Part shown: piece after piece, positions 52,706-62,830 of the stretch
How the letters are laid out: each line of letters starts with the position of its first letter
How positions within the stretch are numbered: position 1 is the first letter of the stretch
Assembly (NCBI RefSeq): GCF_002464935.1
Contig: NZ_NBYY01000013.1
Coordinates: 93,232 to 157,231, forward strand
Direction of reading: 5' to 3'
DNA from: Candidatus Enterovibrio escicola
GTDB lineage: Bacteria; Pseudomonadota; Gammaproteobacteria; Enterobacterales; Vibrionaceae
Length of the DNA: 64,000 nt
Notes under the pieces: generated by a model
What the model was told of the DNA's origin: nothing
What the model saw: only the letters and a program-made list of their open reading frames with translations
Database searches by the model: none
Made by a program: the position numbers and the translations under genes

Positions 52706-53242
52706 TTCCTTACCACCAAGAATTAATACTTACAAGACTAGTTTACGACAACCGAATTAAAGAAGTAGACTAATTCTCAACCAAAACTACTCTGTTTGAT
52801 GAAGTTGAGATAGAGGGTGGAAAGTCCACTATGTAGCAATGGGCTCGTCAGACCAGAACTAACCTGATGTTTAACGGATAACCTCCTGATGAGGTTGAGA
52901 TCCGAGACCTCAAGAGGAAATAAACGAGGTTTGAAGTGCACAACGAGATAGAAAAGAAGCTACAACATCTCTTGATGTCAGACTCGCTGAACATTAGTAG
53001 CTAGTCGACAAACTCTGGAAGGACTCCACAAGCTGTAATTATATCCACAATCCACCAAAAAAGCTACAACCCTTGGTATCTTAGACTAAGAACAATAGCT
53101 TTGTTATTTGTTTAATTAAATAGCGAAGTGTAAGCGTATCACGGCATTAGCAATAGTTCGGCCGATACAAGAACTATTGCTGATATTGATACGACGATAG
53201 GAATATAAATCGGTCAACCTAAAGCAGTAACCTATTAAGTTA
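52706..53242. other. Unassigned, hairpin-rich region
   Basis: No protein frame. Between about 52800 and 53060 the composition shifts to purine-rich text with nested short inverted repeats (CCTCCTGATGAGG; GAGGT paired with ACCTC; a second GAGG/CCTC pair). This looks more like part of a structured RNA than decayed coding sequence. I could not match it to a family. Confidence 0.35.
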
Positions 53243-54211
53243 ACCTCAGATCTGCATAAGTGCTTGCTTATCAAACCTAGTTATCTTGATGCTCGGCTTC
53301 TTTGGTTGAAAGGAATACGTGATAAGCGCCGCCAGCAAGTTGACCATAAATCTGATACAACTACGGTGCCGAGAATGCTCGATTTGGGATATGTTTTTTA
53401 GTTGGTAAAAAACGGTTTCGATAATAAATCGTTTCCGGAGCATGAGACGGTCCCAAAGTTTCATTACTTGTGGTTTAATGTTTCTTTATACCCGTTATCA
53501 GTGTCACTCTCTTATCTGCTAGTTCCCGCTCCAATGGAACAGTGATATAATCTTTATATCCTTATAAACACCCCCAAAGCTCGTCAGCCATTTTGATACA
53601 GGCTTTCTATCATCCATGTTAACCGTCGTCACTTTGACTGAGATAATACCGATCATTGATAATAAGATATAATTTGAAGCCGTAGAACCACCCCATCGTT
53701 CCTTTTTCTCGCTTCGCGGTACCTTTAAAAACCTGATGTCTGAGAATGCGTAGGTTGTGACAAACCTGTAGCTTAGATGACTCAATGAAAGCAATCCTTG
53801 TCAGCCTTGCCTGACGGTGAGTGAGGTAAGATCGAAGCGGAAGCAGAACACCTTGCATGAGCTTGAGGATTCGCGTGTAGCTAACTAATTCAGGAAATTC
53901 ATTGGTGAGGTAGCGGCAAACAAAGTAGATGTAATAGGTTTTGAAGTCTCGATACCTCGATTGATGGAAAGCTATCACTATAGTCATCACTTCGCTAACG
54001 GAGAGACGAGAAGGCTTGTTTCTTTGTTTGACACCGGAAGAAATGAGGTGTTTTGCCCATGCAGGGATGAAAGTTTGGTAGAAGTCGCCGACATCGACGA
54101 AACAGCGTCTAAGTTATTCATGCCCAAGTCCTTGTGCAGTCAATAGTTTATTTCAAACGATTCAGATTGCGACTTGAGCATTTAGTTTATTTTTTTATAC
54201 ACAACTCAGGT
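53243..54211 (-). mobile_element. IS982-type element, near full length (969 bp)
   Basis: Minus-strand copy with both ends (ACCTCAGATCTGCATAAG and AACTCAGGT). C-terminal part: [37 protein letters not shown]. Middle: MMTIVIAFHQSRYRDF and MGWFYGFKLYLIIND. At least three stops or shifts. With the copies at 37.3 and 43.5 kb it defines the element length. Confidence 0.9.
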
Positions 54212-54232
54212 TAAGTACTGTTTGCCGAGTCG

Positions 54233-54722
54233 ATGATTTGTCGCCCCCGTCGTTATTGATGCCACAGACCTAAAAGTATACGGCGAAGGTGAATGGAAAA
54301 CACGTAAACATGGTAAAGAGAAGCGGTGTATCTAGCGCAAACTTCATCTTGACGGTGATGTGTTTACTCATGAGATTATTGTTGCAGAAGTTAGCCTAGT
54401 TTCTGTGGGTGATAATGAGGTTTTACCTCTATTGCTTAACCCATTACGACGAAAGATACAGCAAGTTAGTGCTGATGGAACCTATGGCGCAAGAGCATCC
54501 ACCAATTACTAAAAAACAAAGGAATAACGCCCAGTATTCCACTTCGAAGCAACACGGGGTACTGAGAGGAAGGGTATCCTAGAAATGAAGCTGTAAAGGC
54601 TTTAAAAAAGGACAAACTGGCAGAGTGGAAAAATGACATGGATTATCACAAAGGCTCATTATCAGAGACAGCAATGTTTCGCTATAAAGAGTTGTTAAGC
54701 CCGAAACTTACGCTTCGTCATT
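54233..54722 (+). mobile_element. IS5-type element, middle fragment
   Basis: Plus-strand piece of the IS5-type transposase: VIDATDLKVYGEGEWKTR, HGKEKR, then GDNEVLPLLLNPLRRKI, QVSADGTYGA, and DYHKGSLSETAMFRYKELLS. Both ends are missing. It joins an IS630 fragment at about 54722 inside one open frame. Confidence 0.75.
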
Positions 54723-54985
54723 GCAATGGCTTCAGTTATAAAATGACTAAAAGTATCCCCAGCAAGTTTGACCTAGAAAAACAAAGAGATTTCATCCGTT
54801 ACTATGATGAGCTCAAAGCCTTCTGCATCAAGGAGGAACCCGTTTTATTCATTGACGCCGTTCATTCAACACAAGCGATAAAAATCATCCATAGATGGAT
54901 ATCCACGGTACAAGACAAGTCACTTGCAACCACAGAAGTTACAGTCTCCTGAATATTATTGGCGAGCTCAGTCTCTCTGATATTG
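54723..54985 (+). mobile_element. IS630-type element, internal fragment
   Basis: Reads SKFDLEKQRDFIRYYDELKA, EEPVLFIDAVHSTQAIK, RWISTVQDKSLATTE. The phrase VLFIDAVH carries the second catalytic aspartate of IS630/Tc1 transposases. No ends are seen. Confidence 0.7.
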
Positions 54986-54993
54986 CATACATA

Positions 54994-55141
54994 GGTCATG
55001 TATTCAATAAGTTGAATGGTTCGTCAGTATGACGAGGCAACTCAGTTGTCTACTACTACAGATATGATGTGTCCTAACAGGATTTATAACCATGAAAAAA
55101 TTCATTCCATAGACGGAAACAAACTTATTGAATACATAACC
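54994..55141. repeat. Miniature inverted-repeat element, copy 2 (148 bp)
   Basis: GGTCATGTATTCAATAAGTT at the left and its inverted copy (AACTTATTGAATACATAACC) at the right, differing at one base. The interior matches copy 1 at 33671-33819 (ATGTGTCCTAACAGGATTT, CATGAAAAAATTC). Non-coding. Confidence 0.85.
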
Positions 55142-55377
55142 ATAACGTTGGTTTATACTGCAGTCCTCCTCACTGCAAGACACGTTTTATGTAACATATA
55201 TTATGCATTTTTCACGAAATCATCCAGAAGTAGATTAAAGTGTAACTTTAGCTGATGACTTTTAGTGGTTTGCTATAGAATAGCTGTAAGCTACCTCAAC
55301 AAGCTTGTGTCAGAGTGACTACCTTATTTTAAGGTGTCTTGAGTTTGTCTATTCAGCATTAGTTTAAGGATAGTTAA
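55142..55377. promoter_or_regulatory. Upstream region of the dihydroorotase gene
   Basis: About 240 bases without a gene. It must hold the promoter; AAGGATAGTTAA precedes the start codon. No attenuator-like hairpin with a U tract was seen. Confidence 0.35.
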
Positions 55378-56727
55378 ATGTGCATCTTGCTATTTAAAAA
55401 TTCAACGATCGTTAATGAGAACCAGATCTTCGAATCTGACTTATTGGTTGAAAATGGCCGCATCACCAAGATTGAAAAGGATATTGAAGTACCAGCAGAC
55501 TGTCGAGTTATCGATGCTAAAGATAAATATCTTCTGCCAGGCATGATTGATGATCAAGTGCATTTCCGAGAGCCAGGACTCACCCATAAAGGTGAAATTG
55601 CAACAGAATCTAAAGCTGCTATCGCAGGCGGCATTACCACATACATGGAAATGCCAAACGTAAATCCGCCAACCACCACTCTTGAAGCACTAGAAGATAA
55701 ATATCAACGTGCTACTGAAAAAAGTTACGCAAACTACTCATTCTATCTTGGTGCAACCAACGATAACATTGAAGAGATCAGCAAGTTAGATCCAAATCAA
55801 GCTTCTGGTGTAAAAGTCTTCATGGGCGCATCAACGGGGAATATGCTAGTCGATAGTGAAGAAGTACTTGCCAAAATCTTTGCTAATTGCCCAGTGCTTA
55901 TAGCAACTCACTGCGAAGATCCACAAATGATCACAGAATTGGAGGACATTTACCGTAAGAAATATGGTGAAGACGTGCCAATGCAGGAACACGCGAGCAT
56001 TCGCTCTGCTGAAGCATGTATGAGGTCATCACAATTAGCGGTAACTTTGGCGAAAAAATATGGCACTAGTTTACATCTTCTCCACCTAACAACTGCAAAT
56101 GAATTATATCAATTCGAATCAGTAAAAACGCTAAAAGCGTTGGCAAACAAGAAAATCACCGCAGAAGTGTGTGTCCACCATTTGTTCTTCAACAGTAACG
56201 ACTACGAACGGTTAGGCAGCCAAATTAAGTGTAATCCCGCCATAAAAGACGAAAGTCACCAAAAAGCACTGATCCAAGCAGTAAAAGACGGTATAATTGA
56301 TATTATTGCAACAGACCACGCACCCCATACTTGGGAAGAAAAACAAAATACTTATTTTAAGGTTCCATCGGGCATGCCTCTTGTTCAGCATGGTCTACAG
56401 TCTGCACTTGAATTCTACCATCGCGGTATTTTCGACCTTGAGCTTGTGGTTCAAAAAACTGCACACGCACCTGCTGTTCGCTACCAAGTAAAAGATCGTG
56501 GTTTTATCCGTGAAGGATACTGGGCTGATTTGGTGTTGATTGATTTTAATAAATCTGAGACAGTATCAAAAGACAACATCTTTTATAAATGTTCGTGGTC
56601 ACCGTTTGAAGGACATACCTTCGGCACATCAATTGACATGACTTTGATAAACGGTAATATTGCATTTGAAGACGGTCAACACAGGAAAGAGCGCTATGCA
56701 CAACGTATCGAATTTGAACGTAAATAA
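55378..56727 (+). CDS. Dihydroorotase (amidohydrolase, long form)
   Basis: Third step of pyrimidine synthesis: reversible ring closure of carbamoyl-aspartate to dihydroorotate. At 449 residues it belongs to the long type I/AllB-like group, not the 348-residue E. coli PyrC type. Visible: metal ligands in DDQVHFREPGLTHKG, the carboxylated-lysine region GVKVFMGASTGN, HCEDP, HLLHLTTANE, and ATDHAPHTWEEK with the catalytic aspartate. All are intact. Its stop codon coincides with the first bases of an IS982 copy, but length by family is complete. A related cyclic amidase (allantoinase, hydantoinase) is the alternative, though the motif spacing favours dihydroorotase. Confidence 0.85.
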   Translation: MCILLFKNSTIVNENQIFESDLLVENGRITKIEKDIEVPADCRVIDAKDKYLLPGMIDDQVHFREPGLTHKGEIATESKAAIAGGITTYMEMPNVNPPTTTLEALEDKYQRATEKSYANYSFYLGATNDNIEEISKLDPNQASGVKVFMGASTGNMLVDSEEVLAKIFANCPVLIATHCEDPQMITELEDIYRKKYGEDVPMQEHASIRSAEACMRSSQLAVTLAKKYGTSLHLLHLTTANELYQFESVKTLKALANKKITAEVCVHHLFFNSNDYERLGSQIKCNPAIKDESHQKALIQAVKDGIIDIIATDHAPHTWEEKQNTYFKVPSGMPLVQHGLQSALEFYHRGIFDLELVVQKTAHAPAVRYQVKDRGFIREGYWADLVLIDFNKSETVSKDNIFYKCSWSPFEGHTFGTSIDMTLINGNIAFEDGQHRKERYAQRIEFERK

Positions 56728-57089
56728 CCTGAGCTGCGCATAAAAAATGAACTAAATGCCAAAGTCGCGATCTGATCGTTTGAAAAACTATTACCTGCAT
56801 AAGGACTTGGGCATGAATAACTTAGACGTTGTTTCCGTCGATATCGATGGCTTCTGCCAAACTTTCCTCCCTGCATGGGAAAAACACTTAATTTCTTCCG
56901 ATATTAAATAAAGAAACAATCCTTCTCGCCTTTTAGTTAGTGAAGTAATGACGATCATTATAGCTTGCCATCAACCGGGGTATCGAGACTTAAAAACCTA
57001 TTACATCCACCTTGTTTACCGCTACCTCACCAACGAATTTCCTGAATTAATTAGCTACACGCGAATGCTAAGGTTCATGTAACGTGTTC
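56727..57089 (+). mobile_element. IS982-type element, 5' third, cut by IS91
   Basis: Starts ACCTGAGCTGCGCATAA, overlapping the dihydroorotase stop codon, and reads NNLDVVSVDIDGFCQTFLPA and onward with stops. At GTTC (57086-57089) it gives way to an IS91 copy and does not resume. Confidence 0.85.
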
Positions 57090-58317
57090 TTTCACCTAGA
57101 AATTTCCTCCCAGAAACTATATGTGGTGGGGCTTAAGACATGTCCCTTTCTGTAATACATTTAGCATGCTTGAATAGATAAAAGGCATGAATGAATTTCA
57201 AAGGTATCAAATCAAAGCTGCTTCGCTTTAAACGTATTTTTACTACGAATTGGGTCATATTCGTATCCAGTCATCCCCGCGATGACACTGATTATTATCA
57301 TTCAGGAATCGCTAATATGCTGAAGTGTGGAAGCTCAAAAAATGGCTTTGCCACTTACCCGTGCTTGGGTTGCGGTCAAGGGCAACATAAAGTTGACTTT
57401 AGTTGTAAGGGGAAATATTGTCCTTAGTGTGGCAAGCGTTATGCACGAGAGAGTATGATTAAAATAGGCGTCCGCCTGTTTCGTGGAGTGAGATATCGGC
57501 AAGTTATTTTAACATTGCCAGAGTAAGTTCGTATTCCTTTCCATAATCACTCCAATCAGAAGCGTTTGTATTCTGGGTTTATGGTCTTGGCGGAAGACTG
57601 CTTATCAGAGTTAATTTAGGTGTACTTTAAGACCGATGCGTGTGAAATTGCCGTCATTGTTGTCATCCATACCCATAGTCGTCATGGTAACTTCAATCAT
57701 ATTGACATGTGATACTGGCTGAAGTTGCATTTTTTCTTTCAAACTAGGATTGGAAAGGGTTTCAGCATTTATTGTTATCTCAGCTACGATTACTTTTGCA
57801 AAAACACTTACTGAAGTTAATGGAGATTAAGTTTTCGGTGCATCAATATGTGATTAGAATCTTATGGGCTAATTATCCTGATGGTTTCTATACCCATCCT
57901 AGCAATAGGTCGTAAAAATAAAGTCCTAAGCAGAAAGCTACCGAGGGTTAATATGATACCTAACCAAATGTTTGTTCTCTCCTCCAATAGGCTTATCTAG
58001 GATAAGTTGGGTATGACGGTCATCAAGTCAAGTATTACTATCAATCACACAAAACGAAGTTAAAAACATATGAGACAGTGGATGCTCGGCTATTTGTTGG
58101 CAGGTTGGTTCAGCACATTCTTCCTAAAGGATTTCAACGAGTGAGATATTATGCCATTCAAGCGACAGCGAGCTTTAGGAAGTGGTATGAAGTGCTAGCG
58201 AGGGCAGCAGGAGACTTGGTGGAAATGATGCGCTACACCAAACGTATTAGCTATGTAGAGCTTTCCGAAGAGGTAGTAGGTCGTAATCCCTTAAAATGCC
58301 TATTTTGTCATCGAAGT
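57090..58317 (+). mobile_element. IS91-family element, copy 2
   Basis: Same family as at 41.3 kb and also starting immediately after GTTC (TTTCACCTAG). Reads FKGIKSKLLRFKRIFTTNWV, YPCLGCGQGQHKVDFSCKG, and at the end DARLFVGRLVQHILPKGFQR, VRYYAIQATASFRKWYEVLA. Stops throughout. It departs from copy 1 at TTTTGT, near 58308, so its 3' end is missing. Confidence 0.8.
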
Positions 58318-58320
58318 TAG

Positions 58321-58505
58321 ATGGGCGATCGCTGATATCTACGCGACTAGGGATGATCTTGTCACCTGCTTTTACTCCCTTATATTTCTTATAAACCTTA
58401 CCGTTACGAGCAAGTAACAGTTGTCATTTTTCTTGTTTGACGATGTTATAAAGAGTGTTGCACGCGAGTTGGTTAGGCATGTTTTCAACTTTGATTTTTC
58501 CAGCT
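58321..58505 (-). mobile_element. IS30-type fragment (third kind)
   Basis: On minus reads NMPNQLACNTLYNIVKQEK, then LLLARNGKVYKKYKGVKAG and IIPSRVDISDRP, a central block of IS30 transposases. One stop is in frame. Both ends are missing; it separates the IS91 copy from the protease remnant. Confidence 0.65.
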
Positions 58506-58506
58506 C

Positions 58507-59320
58507 TCTGTTCTATCTCAAACATCTGGTACTACTACCTCAAGTACTAAAAATGAACGAGGTAATGTTTATGCCTCTGTCTTAAAAGGTTTTGCTGTCA
58601 CCTTAACTCCAAAAGCTACTAAAGTATTAAAGAAAAAATTAGAAGTGGATTATATCACGGTTGATGGGGTTGTTAGCTTAGACCAAGTATCTTTAGATGA
58701 TATAAAAGTATTCAATCAAGACAAGCTAATTTCTGGGGTTTTAGATCGTATAGATCAAAGGAATTTACCTTTAGATAATGAATATACCTACACCAGTACT
58801 GGTAAAGGTGTGTATGCTTATATTCTTGATACAGGTATTTATGCATATCATCAAGAATTTAGAGGTCGGATAGGTAATGGTTATGATTTTATACATAATT
58901 ATAGTCATCTTAATGACTGCTAGGGTCATGGCACCCATGTAACAGGTATCTTAGGAGGTACTTACTCTGGTGTAGCTAAGGAAGTGACCTTGCATGATGT
59001 AAAAGTAATAGGTTGCTCTGGCGAGGGATCTATCTCAGCCATACTGGCAGCTATGAATTAGATAGCTAGAAACCACATAAAGCCAGCAGTAGTAAACATG
59101 AATCTAATTATAAAAAGTATAAATCGTCCTATAGATACTGCTATATTCAACTCTTTTCATGCTGGAGTAGTCGCTTTGTATTTACAAAATCATGAAAACG
59201 TTTCTTCTTACGATATTACTAGTGCAATATTAAATAAGACCACTAGAGATGTGTTGAAGGATCAAGGATCTGGATCTCCTAATTTATTGTTATTCTCTCC
59301 TTCTGCAGTTCAACTATAAA
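58507..59320 (+). pseudogene. Subtilisin-family (S8) protease remnant
   Basis: One reading frame with two in-frame TAG stops (58921 and about 59056) holds a propeptide of the I9 type (LKGFAVTLTPKATKVLKKKL), the catalytic aspartate motif YILDTGIYAYHQEF and the histidine motif GHGTHVTGILGG. It then jumps from NRPIDTAI to FHAGVVALYLQ. That in-frame loss removes the stretch with the catalytic serine (GTSMA-type). The signal peptide is also missing. It was once an exported proteinase-K-like enzyme; now inactive. Confidence 0.85.
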
Positions 59321-59590
59321 AATAGTTTCACTGTTATATCTAATGATCATAGTTATGCTAGTCTAGAGGCATACTTCAATTATGATGTTGCTAGAGTTAA
59401 TAAGATTTTGGGAAGAAATTTATTACAAGGTGAGAAATTATTTATTAAGAATCAGAATACAGGTAAAAAAGGTGAGGCAATATTCTGGATAACAAGAAAT
59501 GTTGGTAGTCTTGGTGATGGTAATGGTCATTGGTTGCATGTATCAAAACCAAATGATTGGTGCATAGGTTGTGTAATTATGATTTTGCAT
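59321..59590 (+). other. AT-rich open region after the protease
   Basis: Contains a frame reading DHSYASLEAYFNYDVARVN, GRNLLQGEKLFIKNQNTG, EAIFWITRNVGSLGDGNGHW. It could be the C-terminal domain of the former protease or a separate decayed gene. No family was recognised. The composition is more AT-rich than the housekeeping genes, as is the protease part. Confidence 0.35.
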
Positions 59591-59945
59591 TCTGGCGATA
59601 TTAAATCAGGCCTATAACGCACTGATCCCAATCTTCTTTATAGTCTTAATTTGTCTGATGGCAAAGAGGAATACTGAGTCTTATGCTTTGTTCCTCGCTT
59701 TCACATTTTCCAGTGCTTCATCAACTTGAGTATTGTAATCACGAAGAGTGAGTTTAGGGTTTAGCAACTGTTTATAGCAAAATATTACTGTCTCTGCTAA
59801 TGAGCGTTTGTGATAAACCCAGTTCTTTTTTACTCCGCTAGTTTGTCCTCTTTTAAAGCCGTTGCAGCTTCATTTCTAGGATGCCCTTCCTCCCAGTACC
59901 CCGCGTTGCTTCGAGGTGGAATACTGGGCGTGATTCTTTTGTTTT
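59591..59945 (-). mobile_element. IS5-type element, 3' third
   Basis: Matches the 46.86-47.2 kb copy from TAAATCAGGCCTATAACG through the C-terminal transposase codons to GGAATACTGGGCGT. Its outer terminus is missing on the left and the rest of the element on the right. Confidence 0.75.
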
Positions 59946-60303
59946 TCGTACCAAACGCAAAAAGAATATGTCGTACATGAGTTTTGTAGACTTATGCACA
60001 TAAATACAGCTACTTTCGAGACCGTGACATCAACGGTGCGAGAAACTTATTACTTAAACCTTTAACAAAGTAGCTCGTACCTTAATTAATATAAAAAATG
60101 TTGCGTTAGAATCTAACCGTAATGAAATAACTACCGAGTATTTCAATTGACAACTGTAGTTAACAGACATAAACTAAATAAGTTCGGTAAAGTGCCCGTA
60201 CATAGCGTTGAGATGATGAAAAAATGAGCACATTAATATACTCATATTTAAATTCAAATTTAAAGTAGGAAAAACATGAGGCCGTCTTAGGGCGGATGAT
60301 CGT
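59946..60303. promoter_or_regulatory. Region upstream of tacA
   Basis: About 360 bases without a recognised gene. The tacA promoter is expected in the last 100 bases. Such antitoxins usually repress their own operon; AAATTCAAATTTAAA near 60247 is an AT-rich inverted repeat that could serve as operator. This is a guess. Confidence 0.3.
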
Positions 60304-60594
60304 ATGTCTGCACTCAAAAAAGAAAGGGTGGAGTACCGAGTTACAGCGGAAGAAAAATTAGCACTTGAAGAAGCAGCTATACTGTCTAGTACCACCGTGA
60401 GTAGATTTATCTCGGAAACAATGGCACAAAAAGTCGAGGCGGTAATATTAGAACGTAAGAGGTTACTTGTTTCTCATGAACAGTGGAAAAACGTGATGTT
60501 TGCGCTAGAAAATCCACCTGAACCGACTGAATTAATGAAAGAAATTTTTGGTTCTGCTATGGAGGAAACGTGGAAGGTAACGGTCAATCGGTAG
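60304..60594 (+). CDS. TacA-type antitoxin (DUF1778)
   Basis: A 96-residue DUF1778 protein: an N-terminal ribbon-helix-helix DNA-binding domain (RVEYRVTAEEKLALEEAAIL, STTVSRFISETMAQK) and a C-terminal arm (LENPPEPTELMKEIFGSA) that in the TacAT family wraps around the GNAT toxin. The frame is clean. The toxin start overlaps its last codons, as is usual, but the toxin frame is broken downstream. It may be kept as a plain repressor or as protection against a related toxin elsewhere. Confidence 0.88.
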   Translation: MSALKKERVEYRVTAEEKLALEEAAILSSTTVSRFISETMAQKVEAVILERKRLLVSHEQWKNVMFALENPPEPTELMKEIFGSAMEETWKVTVNR

Positions 60595-61010
60595 GTTTCT
60601 AGCGATAGGACGCTGACACAGCGTATGATTTAGCGGGCTTTGATTGTGATGTACCACATCTAAACGAATTTCCCTCAAAAAAATGTGTAAAGAAGCCAGA
60701 AAAATTATTTCTGTTCCTTACCTGTATGTCACAAGTGACACAAAGGTAAGTATTGGCTACTTTACACTGAGCAGTGGTAGTCTCGAGCGAGATTACTTGA
60801 CTCCGAGGCCACGAAAAGAAGTTCCGTACAGTATCGTTCCTTGTATTTTGCACGGACGGATTGCGGTGTGTAAGTTGGCGTAAGAGCATGAACTAGGAAA
60901 GGCTATAAACAGGTTCTCAGAGTGTTGGTGTTTTTGCAATGGTTCGGCGAGCAGAGGAACACAACTGTAACTTTTACAAGAAAGATAGATACATACAGTC
61001 GAATAGTGGT
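60570..61010 (+). pseudogene. TacT-type GNAT toxin, frameshifted
   Basis: A GTG at 60570 with GGAGG before it opens the toxin frame (GNGQSVGF), which stops after ten codons. In the next frames come AGFDCDVPHLNEFPSKK, then after a shift at a run of seven A (60677-60683) CKEARKIISVPYLYVTSDTK, GYFTLSSGSLERDYL and GRIAVCKLA, the acetyl-CoA site. The C-terminal part near 60.9 kb is unreadable. This is a GNAT acetyltransferase of the kind that acetylates charged tRNA, now inactivated. Confidence 0.75.
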
Positions 61011-61083
61011 GATAGAACAACTTTTTTCTATTCGCTCAGGCAAGCTGAGTAACACTATAAAAATATACATCAGTGATCCGACC

Positions 61084-61560
61084 ACTTGACCAATAAGGTC
61101 TGACAAAATAGAAATCAGCGTCTGTCCTTTTGGACAGCTCTTCATGTTCAGCGAACTTTATACCGTTGTCTGATGATATGAAGGTGTTTTAAATCATAGA
61201 AAGTGGAATTCATAATTTCAATAAACGTTTCTACCACAGTATTTGCCTGATTATTGACATCTTTCTGATGCAGCAGAACTTATCAGCTTTATCAACCAAG
61301 GTAAGCAGAAAAAGTTTGTACCAAGTCCTAACGACAGTGTTAATCTTGAAATGAGCAGACTCAGTCTTTTCGTAAAAAATATTAGGGTGTTGCTCCTCCA
61401 TACCAACATGGTTCTTTATTTTTACCTTATCACTGTTCTCCATCTTAATTTTGCAGGGCTTACCCTGCTGGAGAAGATCCTTGTATAGCGCCTCTCCATT
61501 ATTCCTTTCATGCCTGATATATAGGTAAATAGTGCTTCAACTGAGTACCACATCATACTT
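61084..61560 (-). mobile_element. IS30-type element, middle-to-3' fragment
   Basis: Parallels 7677-8130: the same outer text (ACTTGACCAATAAGGT) and minus-strand SDKVKIKNHVGMEEQ. Stops and shifts; the N-terminal part is missing. Confidence 0.7.
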
Positions 61561-61568
61561 GATAACTA

Positions 61569-62406
61569 ACCTAAGATCTGCCTAATCGCCTGCTTATCAA
61601 ACCTAGTCATCTTGATACTAGGCTTCTTTGGTTGAAATAAATTACGCGATAAGTCCCGCCAGCAAGTTGACCATAAAGCTAATATAATTACGGTGCCGAG
61701 AATGCTCGATTTAGGATATATTTTTTAGTTGGTCAAAAACGGTTTCAATAATAAATCGTTTCCGGAGTATCAGGCGGTCCGAAAGTTTCGTCACTTTGGT
61801 TTTCATGTTTCTTTTATACCCGTTATCAGTGTCACGCCTTTGTCTGCAAATTCCCGCTCCAATGGAGCAGAGATATAACTTTTGTCTCCGTAGAACCACC
61901 CCCTCGTTTCTTTTTCTCGCTTCAAGGTACCTTTAAAAACCTTATGCCTGAGAATGGGTAGGTTGTAACAAACCTGTAACTTGGACGAATCAACGAAGGA
62001 AATCCCTAACGGTGAGTGAGGTAAGAAAAAAGTGGAACCAGAGTACCTTACATGAGCTTGAGCATCCTCGTGTAGGTAACTAATTCAGGAAATTCGTTGG
62101 TGAGGTAGCAACAAACAAAGTGGATGTAATAAGTTTTAAAATCTCGATACTCAGATTGATGGAAAGCGATCACTATCTTAATCACTTCGCTAACTGATAG
62201 GCGATAAGGCTTGTTTCTTTATTTGATACCGGAAGAAATTAGGTGTTCCTCCCATGCAGGAAGGAAAGTCTGACAGAAGTCGTCGACATCGACGAAAACG
62301 GTGTTTAAGTTATTCATGCTCAACTCCTTGTGCATGTCAATAGTTTATTTCAAAAGATTTGATTGCTACTTGGGCATTTAGTTCATTTCTTATGCGTAAC
62401 TTAGGT
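61569..62406 (-). mobile_element. IS982-type element with internal deletion (838 bp)
   Basis: Minus-strand copy with ends ACCTAAGATCTGCC and AACTTAGGT. It reads [20 protein letters not shown] near 61.75 kb, but about 100 bases in the middle of the transposase are lost. The right edge abuts an IS30 C-terminal fragment. Confidence 0.85.
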
Positions 62407-62408
62407 TA

Positions 62409-62830
62409 ATGAAAAAAGTGGCACTAAAATCGACAACGGATGTCACCGCAGTGATAATTGATTTACTGATTCCATACAAAAGTCAGGTCCATACAATGAC
62501 GGCAGATAATGGTCGAGAGTTTTCTCTTCATGAAAAGATAGCAAAGTCTTTGGATGTTCAAATTCCCTTTGCCCACCCTTACTCAGTCATGGGAATAAGG
62601 GAAAAATAAAAATGATAATGGGCTTTTAAAACCGTACGTAAAGAAATATTCAGACTTAAAAAGGATCACGGATTAAGAAATTAGCTTCGCTTCAGCAAAG
62701 TTCGATCATCGACCTAAGAAATGTTTAGGATTTAATTAGCCTGCCGTTATTTTTAATAAGAATGGCATTAGTAGCTTGCTTGGAAGGTGTTGCACTTCAG
62801 ACTCGAATTTAGGGGGTACAATAGTGGTTT
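62409..62830 (+). mobile_element. IS30-type element, 3' fragment
   Basis: Plus-strand frame KKVALKSTTDVTAVIIDLLI, YKSQVHTMTADNGREFS (second catalytic Asp region), IAKSLDVQIPFAHPYS, then after a shift RPKKCLGFN. This is the C-terminal half of an IS30 transposase, possibly of the same kind as at 44.5-45.1 kb. Confidence 0.7.
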
